Below, piece by piece: positions 1 to 7,164 of a stretch of 48,788 nucleotides of DNA. The translations under genes were made by a program, and so were the position numbers. How positions within the stretch are numbered: position 1 is the first letter of the stretch; every line of letters begins with the position of its first letter. The notes under the pieces are model-generated. The model was not told where the DNA came from, did not search any database, and saw only the letters and a program-made list of their open reading frames with translations. This DNA is from Fontivivens sp964399735 (lineage in GTDB: Bacteria > Zhuqueibacterota > Zhuqueibacteria > Residuimicrobiales > Krinioviventaceae), in NCBI GenBank assembly GCA_964399735.1, contig CAYNSO010000019.1, forward strand, positions 1-48,788, in the 5' to 3' direction.

Positions 1-459
1 TTGAGCCTTTTATACTTTTAACAATGGTTCAATCGGTAAAATTACCCACACAAAAACTTGTAGAACCAAATAACTTGACAATACCCAGCGCCAGGCCGCC
101 AGATATTTTTTTCAACTCTAAAAAAATCGAATACCACCGTAAAAAAATTGTTTTAATAAAAGGTTTCAGGTATAAATTTTTTATAAACTTGCTTTACCCG
201 GCAGGCGAATAATTTTAATTGCAAACCTGCCTTTCAGTATTTATATTGCATAACAGAATAAAATTCAGGAAACGCTTCTATTTGCCATGTTCTTGATTGG
301 ATTGTTGTTTGTAAAATTACGGTAACAACTGACTCGTATGCCAAGGTTCAGGTAATATGAACCAACCCGGCATAATACCTGGTTGTGGTGAAATGGTATA
401 AAGCGTTAACCCGATAAAAATTTATTCAAATTCATAATTAACTCACTGGAGGAAATGTA
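1..459. other. AT-rich non-coding leader
   Basis: No convincing gene is visible. A 62-codon open frame at 24-212 has no ribosome binding site, low-complexity composition and no recognisable motif, so it is not called. The stretch probably holds the promoter and 5' leader of the esterase gene that starts at 460. Confidence 0.6.
219..247 (+). promoter_or_regulatory. Candidate sigma70-like promoter for the esterase gene
   Basis: TTGCAA and TATATT are separated by 17 bases, about 210 bases before the esterase start. The match is by eye in AT-rich DNA, where chance matches are common, and the implied 5' leader is long. Confidence 0.22.
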
Positions 460-1641
460 ATGATTAGCAGAACACTGTTTCGCAACGCCATGCTGCTCGC
501 GACAGGTCTTTTATTGTTAATAGCGATCACCGGCAGCGCCCAAAATTTTCGCACAACACCCAACGATACACTGATATCGCCACGGCTGTTAGCGGATAAC
601 AAGGTGCAATTTAGCATTTATGCGCCGCAAGCTCAAGCTGTGCTGCTGGGCGGTTCCGACATACCCGATTTAATGCAAAACAATAAACTGACCAAAAATG
701 CCGACGGTGTATGGACTTTGCAATTTGGCCCTGTTGCCCCTGGCGCGTACCGTTATAATTTCAATGTCGACGGCATGTCGGTAATCGACCCGCGTAATAC
801 AGCCACCAGCGAATCCAATAACAATGTGTGGAGCCTGCTGCATATACCAGGCGCTGAATTTATGGACACCAATAAAGTCCCGCATGGCACAGTAGCGGAG
901 GTTACATATTTTTCCAAATCCTTGAACCGTTTCCGCCGCATGCATGTTTACACTCCCCCAGGCTATGAAGCAGGATGTGAAAAATACCCGGTATTCTATT
1001 TACTGCATGGCGCCGGAGATTGCGATGATTCGTGGTCAACGGTAGGCCGTGCCGGATATATTCTCGACAACCTGCTCGCTGCGCAAAAAGCCAAACCGAT
1101 GATCGTGGTTATGCCGGCCGGACACACGAGTCAGTTCCGTTGGGGAGCGCCCAGAGGCGATTCATCCAGACCCCCGGTCGATGAATTTCTGCTCGATTTT
1201 ATTCAAGATATTCTGCCTTATACCGAAGCCCACTATCGTGTACTAACAAATCGTGAACACCGCGCTATTGCCGGATTATCCATGGGCGGCATGCAGACCC
1301 TAAATATTGCAATTCCACACATGGAACTGTTTTCCTGGATCGGCGTTTACAGTTCCGGTCTTTTTGGCATTGCCGGCGGTAATAATCCGTTTGGCGCGCC
1401 CGGTCAATCTTGGGAAGAACAGAACAAACAAGCTCTGGGTAATTCCGGGTTAATTAATGGGGTTAAATTGTTCTGGTTCGCTACCGGCAAGGATGATTTT
1501 CTGGTCGAAACCACCCGCGCCACCGTAGAAATGTTTAAAAAACATGGTTTTAACCCAATTTACAAGGAAACAACCGGCGCCCATACCTGGATCAATTGGC
1601 AGTTGTATTTAAATGAATTCGCACCCTTGCTATTCCAGTAA
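460..1641 (+). CDS. Secreted esterase, esterase-D / feruloyl-esterase-like, with N-terminal E-set domain
   Basis: The product is 393 residues. A signal peptide covers about residues 1-27, with cleavage after Ser-Ala before Gln28. A CBM48/E-set-like beta domain follows (about 38-125, with the segment GAYRYNFNVDG), then an alpha/beta-hydrolase of the esterase D type (about 140-393). The nucleophile elbow GLSMGG puts the catalytic serine at 274. Asp345 or Asp346 (GKDD) and His375 (GAHTW) are the likely remaining triad residues. This layout resembles CE1 feruloyl/acetyl-xylan esterases and enterochelin-esterase-like proteins. The start is supported by GGAGG a few bases upstream of ATG. A hairpin follows the stop, so it is probably monocistronic. 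The GH43 enzyme at 10675 would fit a shared role in trimming substituted xylan, but that link and the exact ester substrate are inferred. Confidence 0.88.
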   Translation: MISRTLFRNAMLLATGLLLLIAITGSAQNFRTTPNDTLISPRLLADNKVQFSIYAPQAQAVLLGGSDIPDLMQNNKLTKNADGVWTLQFGPVAPGAYRYNFNVDGMSVIDPRNTATSESNNNVWSLLHIPGAEFMDTNKVPHGTVAEVTYFSKSLNRFRRMHVYTPPGYEAGCEKYPVFYLLHGAGDCDDSWSTVGRAGYILDNLLAAQKAKPMIVVMPAGHTSQFRWGAPRGDSSRPPVDEFLLDFIQDILPYTEAHYRVLTNREHRAIAGLSMGGMQTLNIAIPHMELFSWIGVYSSGLFGIAGGNNPFGAPGQSWEEQNKQALGNSGLINGVKLFWFATGKDDFLVETTRATVEMFKKHGFNPIYKETTGAHTWINWQLYLNEFAPLLFQ

Positions 1642-1656
1642 TTTATTGCTTTCAAC

Positions 1657-1685
1657 CGGGCATGGAAGTCTTATTTCCATGCCCG
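1657..1685 (+). terminator. Hairpin after the esterase gene, probable terminator
   Basis: There is an 11-bp perfect stem, CGGGCATGGAA with its complement, around a 7-base loop, starting 15 bases after the stop codon. No strong T-run follows the right arm, so intrinsic termination is likely but not certain. Confidence 0.5.
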
Positions 1686-2360
1686 CGTTACCACTTATTT
1701 ACCCATCCACTTAATCTTTTTCCCAATTTTCTGGTATTTTTTCAAAACCGTATCATTTAATTGAAAATTTTTCATAGCCTCGTGTACGATCTTTAAGTAA
1801 TGCCAAAATACATTTCATAATGCAAATTTCTGATTTAGTGAGGAATTGATTGTAAAAAACCAATGTTAAAAAAGTATACAATTCGTGGAAAAAATCAAAA
1901 AGTCTATTGAAAAACTCTATTAAAACAACCCGAATCTTGAAAAAACAAAACCTTTTTATTTTTGTTACGTTTTAAAAAGTAATATTGAACTAAAAGCCTG
2001 ACCATTCACAATAATTAAAATTCTCATTCGTCGGCAATCTTGAAATAATATGAAATATGGCACAAATTTTGTTTATTAATTTTAACTAAATTATTTTTTT
2101 CCAATTTTATAAAGTTCTTTATTATTTTACGGATATCACATAAAGCATCAATGAACCCCAAGCCTTCTGATCAAACCGGTAATGGTTACGCAATGTATTT
2201 CTTTTACAAAAAATGCAGAATCAAACAGTACAACAGATTGTAAAAACAACCCGATATTATAGCGCCGGGTTATGATTCAAGCTGTTATTGCAGCTTGACC
2301 GATGCAGAGTATGTTTCAAGTAATCTATAAAAAGGGACAAAAGTGATAAGGATCAAGGCG
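1686..2360. other. Long AT-rich intergenic region upstream of the receptor cluster
   Basis: No open frame with a ribosome binding site is seen. It holds a sigma54-like match at 2058-2072 and a small hairpin at 2278-2297 (CAAGCTG, 6-base loop, CAGCTTG) without a T-run. Its length suggests a regulatory leader for the TonB receptor operon. I recognise no riboswitch fold. Confidence 0.5.
2058..2072 (+). promoter_or_regulatory. Weak sigma54-like promoter match
   Basis: TGGCAC is followed, five bases on, by TTGT. This fits the -24/-12 spacing of sigma54 promoters, but the -12 element has GT where GC is expected. It lies about 290 bases before the receptor start. No sigma54 activator gene is seen in the window, so this is tentative. 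Confidence 0.18.
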
Positions 2361-4334
2361 ATGAAAAAATATTTCCCATTTTTAATCTTTACAAGTATTT
2401 TTCTGCTCTTAATCCAGATCAATGGGCTGTATGCTCAAAAAAAAGCCCTGGAAGAATTATTAAACATGAGCCTGGAAGAATTATCCAATATCCAGGTAAT
2501 AACTGCCTCAAAAATTCCCCAAAAGATTGAAACTGTGCCTGCAAAAGTTCGCCTGATAACAGCAGAACAAATAACCAATAATGGATATTTAACCCTTGAA
2601 GAAGCGCTCGCCGATCTTCCGGGTATGCAATTTCGTAATACAAACGGTTATAACAGTTATGTCTTTATGCGCGGGGTCCCCAGTCAAAACAACTTTATCC
2701 TGATCCTTGTCGACGGCATACAAATTAATGAATTGAACTCTGGTGGATTTTACGGCGGCGCTCAATACAATCTGCACAATGTTGAGCGGATCGAAATCGT
2801 CTATGGCCCGGCTTCTGCTTTGTATGGCACCAATGCCGTTTCCGGTATTGTTAATATAATTACCAAAAACCCAAAAAACCATACAGGTCTCGATTTATAT
2901 GCGCTATATGGAACATTTAACACTGTCAACACAGGTGCAAGCTATGGAAACTGGTCATATAACAAAAATTTTGGCTGGCGGGTTTCCGGTATGTACAAAA
3001 CTACACAAAAAGCCGATCTCAAAGGCGCTGCCGGCGATTACAACTGGTCCGATAATATGGAAAACTTTGAAGATGATTATGCCCTGGATGCACGGCTCAC
3101 CTGGCGTCATATCAGTTGGGGATTGAATTATCAAAACAAACAGTCTTCTGCTGCAACCTATAACAAATCCACAGGAACGCATTACCGGGACACAGACACC
3201 TTTTGGAATATCCGCTTTATCAATTCCTGGCTAAAACACAATTTTATGGTGAACAACAAGATTCATCTTATGACCCAGTTATACTATCGTAACGCCACAG
3301 TACTGGATAATTCCGTATTAATAGTAACAGACACTTTACAAGTTGGCTACTACCGGCCGAACCAGTTAGCCGGTTTTGAAAGCCTGCTCAATTACACACC
3401 AACTGAAAAATCTCGGTTAGTAACCGGTATTGTTTATGAATATGAAAATCTGGCGCACAGCTATGCAAACACATTCAGCATAGGGCCGACTATTCGGCCC
3501 CCAAAACCGCCCAAACCGCAAATGGATAATAACGCCCTGTTCAGCATCTTTAGCCAGTATCAATATAAACTCTTGCAATCCTTTCAACTCTATGCCGGCG
3601 CCCGCTTCGACAACAGCAGTATTTATGGCCAGGTTTTAACGCCACGGCTGGGGCTGGTGTTTAATAAAAAGAATTACACCGGCAAATTACTTTACACAGA
3701 AGCATTCCGGGCGCCTAAAGCCTGGGATTATACCGATGGCAAGGGCAATCCAGACCTCAAGCCGGAAGAAATCAGCGCCCTGGAATTCTACTCTGCCTGT
3801 AATTTGTTCCATTCTTTGAGAATTGATTTTTCCATATTCAGAAATATTATTACCAACAAGCTTGTCAGAGAAAATTTGTTAAACTCCTGGCGTTGGATTA
3901 ATTTTGGCGAAATGCAAACCAATGGATTTGAATTCGTTGTGGATTATGAAAAACAACCGTTGCAAACCTGGTTCAATTATTCACTCAACCGTTCAACTGA
4001 TGAAAATGACAATTTTATACCAGAAATAAGCAAACACCAGTTTAATGCCGGTATGCAATACAATATCACTAAAAAAACACTTCTTGTCTTTAAAGGGCAT
4101 TATTACGGAAAAAGAAAAAACACCCGCGTCATTCAAACAACCGGCAGCGACATGATAGACGCAGCCTGGGTTATTGATGCTACTTTCTCCCGTTCAGTTA
4201 ATGACAACCTGGATATTCATCTTTTTTGTAAAAACATGCTAGACGCCAAATACTATCACCCCTCAAACCTGCCCCCGGATCGCTATCGCCAACCACAGCG
4301 CAGTATAATGATTCAGGCAAGTATTCATTATTAG
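2361..4334 (+). CDS. TonB-dependent outer-membrane receptor
   Basis: The product is 657 residues from the chosen ATG, an outer-membrane 22-strand-type receptor. A signal peptide covers residues 1-25 (ending LYA). Next comes a short N-terminal segment containing LLNMSLEELSNI, common in a subfamily of these receptors. The plug domain is at about 50-155 (VPAKVRLITAEQI, RIEIVYGPASALYGT, GIVNIITK). The barrel runs from about 200 to the C-terminal tyrosine, as expected for Bam-assembled proteins. A proline-rich stretch (RPPKPPKPQ) probably lies in an extracellular loop. An in-frame GTG at 2343 is possible, but ATG at 2361 has AGGA eight bases upstream and gives a cleaner signal peptide. It is the first gene of a same-strand run with a YfiR-like protein and histidine kinases, which suggests a role in sensing as well as uptake. 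The ligand is unknown. Confidence 0.9.
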   Translation: MKKYFPFLIFTSIFLLLIQINGLYAQKKALEELLNMSLEELSNIQVITASKIPQKIETVPAKVRLITAEQITNNGYLTLEEALADLPGMQFRNTNGYNSYVFMRGVPSQNNFILILVDGIQINELNSGGFYGGAQYNLHNVERIEIVYGPASALYGTNAVSGIVNIITKNPKNHTGLDLYALYGTFNTVNTGASYGNWSYNKNFGWRVSGMYKTTQKADLKGAAGDYNWSDNMENFEDDYALDARLTWRHISWGLNYQNKQSSAATYNKSTGTHYRDTDTFWNIRFINSWLKHNFMVNNKIHLMTQLYYRNATVLDNSVLIVTDTLQVGYYRPNQLAGFESLLNYTPTEKSRLVTGIVYEYENLAHSYANTFSIGPTIRPPKPPKPQMDNNALFSIFSQYQYKLLQSFQLYAGARFDNSSIYGQVLTPRLGLVFNKKNYTGKLLYTEAFRAPKAWDYTDGKGNPDLKPEEISALEFYSACNLFHSLRIDFSIFRNIITNKLVRENLLNSWRWINFGEMQTNGFEFVVDYEKQPLQTWFNYSLNRSTDENDNFIPEISKHQFNAGMQYNITKKTLLVFKGHYYGKRKNTRVIQTTGSDMIDAAWVIDATFSRSVNDNLDIHLFCKNMLDAKYYHPSNLPPDRYRQPQRSIMIQASIHY

Positions 4335-4368
4335 CAAAAAATGGTCTAGAAAAAAATCGGTTCAAACC

Positions 4369-4899
4369 ATGAAGTTAAAAATCAGAGCAATTCTTTCAAT
4401 TATAACATTTGCCGTTGCTATTTCTGATGCTGCCATAACCCGGAATTCAGATTACTCTAGTAACATCAAAGCGGCATTTATCTATAATTTCACCAAATAT
4501 ATGAATTGGGTCAGCCAGGACTCGACAACGTTCACTATTGCGATCATTGGCGATAGCGAAATTACTACCCTGTTACAAGAAATTGCACAAAAACGACAGG
4601 TTGAGCATAAACAAATACAAATTAAACATATTAAAAACACCGATCGTGATTTTGATTGTCACATCCTTTTTATCTCTGCAACTGAAAAATTACATCTGGG
4701 AAACATTATTGAAAAAACACATGGCAAAAATATTCTTACGATAAGTGAAGTTGACAACGCATTGTCAAATGGAGTGATGATTAACTTTATAAATATCGAC
4801 GAAACCATCAAGTTTGAGATCAATTTACAGGCGATGAAAAAAGCACAGTTTAAACCAAGTTCCCAACTTTTAAAGGTTGCTGCCCGTGTTGTTGAATAG
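4369..4899 (+). CDS. YfiR-like periplasmic protein (DUF4154 family)
   Basis: The product is 176 residues. A signal peptide of about 21 residues precedes a YfiR/DUF4154 domain, recognised from the opening IKAAFIYNFTKYMNW, the central FTIAIIGDSE, the CHILFIS strand and the closing ending in LLKVAARVV. In Pseudomonas, YfiR is a periplasmic repressor that binds the sensor domain of the diguanylate cyclase YfiN. Here the next gene, 9 bases on, is a histidine kinase with a similar periplasmic sensor, so it is probably a periplasmic regulator of that kinase (inference). The receptor gene ends 34 bases upstream, consistent with one operon. The disulphide cysteines known in Pseudomonas YfiR appear absent: only one cysteine (DCHILF) is seen in the mature part. 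Confidence 0.85.
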   Translation: MKLKIRAILSIITFAVAISDAAITRNSDYSSNIKAAFIYNFTKYMNWVSQDSTTFTIAIIGDSEITTLLQEIAQKRQVEHKQIQIKHIKNTDRDFDCHILFISATEKLHLGNIIEKTHGKNILTISEVDNALSNGVMINFINIDETIKFEINLQAMKKAQFKPSSQLLKVAARVVE

Positions 4900-4908
4900 G
4901 AGCACAAT

Positions 4909-6816
4909 ATGAAACGTGGAAAACCATTCTCCATTAAAAACAAATTGATCTTGATTCAATTACTAACAACTTTTACAGTGTTGCTGTTTTACAGTGTCTT
5001 TCATATTTTACGTGACTCTCGTTTTTACATGGACTCGGCCAAACGGGAATTAAATTCCATGACGGAGTTGCTTGGTTCAAACTGTGTTTCTGCCCTGCAT
5101 TTTCTGGACCGGCAAACCGCCGGAAAAATCCTCGCTACGTTGGCGGTTCAGGAACAAGTCCTGAACTCCTGGCTTTATGATGCCGATAATAATGTGTTTG
5201 CAGAATATCATAAACCAGGAGATGATAATTTCCATTCTGAAAGACCGTTTTCAGATTCTATCGTTGTCTATAGTAATAATATGATCATTACCAAACCGAT
5301 AAAAGATGAGGGTGATACGCTCGGTTTTATTTCTATCCGTTATAACCTGCATGGGTACAAACAAATAATTGCCAAAAGTAAAACCAATTCCCTGATCATT
5401 TTTTTCATCGGCATGGGCGCAGCCTTGCTTCTGGCAGTGGTTACACAAAAAACCATTTCCAACCCGATATTAAAACTGCTTGCAAGTATGAAGCAGATTT
5501 CAAAAACCGGCGATTATTCACTCCGTCCGGTTAAAGAGCGTGATGACGAGATAGGAGCGCTTGCGGATGGAATTGGCGATATGCTTACCCAAATACAACA
5601 ACGCGAACAGGAAAGAGATCGGGTGAATATAGCTTTGCAGGAAAGCGAAGAAAAACATCGAAATGTGGTGGAGCGCGCCAATGACGGGATAATCATTTTA
5701 CAGGATGGCGTATTTAAATATGTGAATCCCAGCCTGGTAGAAATGGCAGAATGCGCTGAACAAGACTTACTTGGCGTTCCATTTACTAAATTTGTGCATA
5801 AAGATGAAATAACCAGAATCAGCGATTACTTTGGCCGGCGGATAGCCGGGGAGTCTTTGCACCATATATATGAAACCCGTTTTTTAACAAGCAAGGGCAA
5901 GATCGTCGATGCCGAAGTCAACGCCGGGTATATAACATACGAAGGCCGACCGGCAGACCTGGTTATTATTCGCAATATCACTGAACGAAAACAAATTGAA
6001 CAGGAACTGCAAAAGCACAAAGAACGACTGGAAGAGATGGTCGCCGACCGCACCGCCAAACTGGAAGCAGCCAATGAACGCCTGCTGGAACTGGATCGCA
6101 TGAAGTCCATGTTCCTTGCTTCCATGAGTCACGAATTACGTACACCGCTCAATTCCATTATCGGCTTTACCGGGCTGCTGCTGATGGAGATGGCCGGCCG
6201 TCTGAATCCGGAACAAAAAAAGCAACTGGAAATGGTCAAAGGCAGTTCCTCTCATTTGCTCGAATTGATCAATGACATCCTTGACATATCAAAAATAGAG
6301 TCCGGTAAAGTAGTTCTGGCAATTGAAAATTTTGATTTTCAAGATGTTGTTCAGGAAGTATTGACGACCATTCAACCCCTGGCAGAAAACAAAGGTTTAA
6401 AAATTTTAAGCTCCGGAATGAACAGTATCAGAATAACCAGCGACAGGCGCAGAGTCAAACAGATTTTAATGAACCTGACCGGCAATTCTGTAAAATTCAC
6501 AGAACAGGGATACATCGAAATAACTATTGCAACAGAAGATCAAAACACTGTTACCATACATGTTAAAGATACCGGAATTGGCATTAAAGAAAAGGATATA
6601 CAAAGGCTATTTAATCCGTTCCAGCAAATTGATATGACTTCAACAAAAAAATATGAAGGCACTGGTTTGGGTTTATACCTGACCAAAAAATTAATAAACC
6701 TGTTACATGGCGATATTTCAGTAACAAGTGAATATGGTAAAGGTAGCACGTTCTCATTTTCATTGCCAATAGAATGGCAGGAGGAATTTAGCAATGAAGA
6801 AAATTTTAATTATTGA
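4909..6816 (+). CDS. Sensor histidine kinase, CHASE8-like periplasmic domain, HAMP, PAS, HisKA, HATPase
   Basis: The product is 635 residues. TM1 is at about 12-32. A periplasmic domain covers about 35-155, and its SALHFLDRQTAGKILATL segment resembles the CHASE8 sensor of YfiN-type proteins. TM2 is at about 160-182. HAMP (about 183-236), PAS (about 249-365, ending NITERKQ) and a coiled coil (about 358-400) follow. HisKA has the phosphoacceptor His408 in SHELRTPLN, and the HATPase has an N box (NLTGNSVKF), G1 (DTGIGI) and G2 (GTGLGLYLTKKL). There is no REC domain on the chain, but the next gene is a lone REC protein whose start lies inside this gene's 3' end, which implies translational coupling and a direct phosphotransfer partner. 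Paired with the upstream YfiR-like gene, this looks like a YfiR-YfiN type switch with kinase rather than diguanylate cyclase output. Confidence 0.9.
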   Translation: MKRGKPFSIKNKLILIQLLTTFTVLLFYSVFHILRDSRFYMDSAKRELNSMTELLGSNCVSALHFLDRQTAGKILATLAVQEQVLNSWLYDADNNVFAEYHKPGDDNFHSERPFSDSIVVYSNNMIITKPIKDEGDTLGFISIRYNLHGYKQIIAKSKTNSLIIFFIGMGAALLLAVVTQKTISNPILKLLASMKQISKTGDYSLRPVKERDDEIGALADGIGDMLTQIQQREQERDRVNIALQESEEKHRNVVERANDGIIILQDGVFKYVNPSLVEMAECAEQDLLGVPFTKFVHKDEITRISDYFGRRIAGESLHHIYETRFLTSKGKIVDAEVNAGYITYEGRPADLVIIRNITERKQIEQELQKHKERLEEMVADRTAKLEAANERLLELDRMKSMFLASMSHELRTPLNSIIGFTGLLLMEMAGRLNPEQKKQLEMVKGSSSHLLELINDILDISKIESGKVVLAIENFDFQDVVQEVLTTIQPLAENKGLKILSSGMNSIRITSDRRRVKQILMNLTGNSVKFTEQGYIEITIATEDQNTVTIHVKDTGIGIKEKDIQRLFNPFQQIDMTSTKKYEGTGLGLYLTKKLINLLHGDISVTSEYGKGSTFSFSLPIEWQEEFSNEENFNY

Positions 6817-7153
6817 GGATAATGAAAAAAATTTATACCTGTTGCGCTTTTTAATTGAAAAACTGGGGCACCAGGTAATCGAAGCCCGCGACGGCAAAGC
6901 CGGAGTAGAAATGGCGCTTGCAGAAAAACCGGATGTAATATTGATGGATATACAACTACCCGTTATGGATGGATACGAAACCACCCGGCAAATTCGTAAA
7001 ATAGAGGGTTTTAAAGAAACTCCAATCATTGCCATCACCTCTTATGCAATGGTGGGCGACCGGGAAAAAACCCTTGCTGCCGGCTGTACCGATTATATGG
7101 AAAAACCAATTCAACCTGAAGCCTTTATCCAAAATATTCAAAAATACTTTTAA
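6794..7153 (+). CDS. Single-domain response regulator (CheY-like)
   Basis: The 119 residues form one REC domain. Acidic pair Glu8/Asp9, phosphoacceptor Asp52 (ILMDIQLPVMDG), the switch threonine in IAITSYA and the lysine in EKPI are all present. There is no output domain. The gene overlaps the kinase 3' end by 23 bases and has a strong ribosome binding site (AGGAGGA, 8-base spacer) inside it. It probably receives phosphate from His408 of that kinase and relays it to another histidine protein or a protein target. Confidence 0.92.
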   Translation: MKKILIIEDNEKNLYLLRFLIEKLGHQVIEARDGKAGVEMALAEKPDVILMDIQLPVMDGYETTRQIRKIEGFKETPIIAITSYAMVGDREKTLAAGCTDYMEKPIQPEAFIQNIQKYF

Positions 7154-7164
7154 AGGGAAATCTT

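Noticed and set aside
24..212. 62-codon open frame on the + strand
   Set aside because: No ribosome binding site, no recognisable motif, AT-rich and low-complexity; likely a chance frame.
2121..2342. Possible c-di-GMP riboswitch ahead of the receptor
   Set aside because: Considered because of the YfiR-like gene, but the conserved GEMM core and tetraloop-receptor sequences are not seen.
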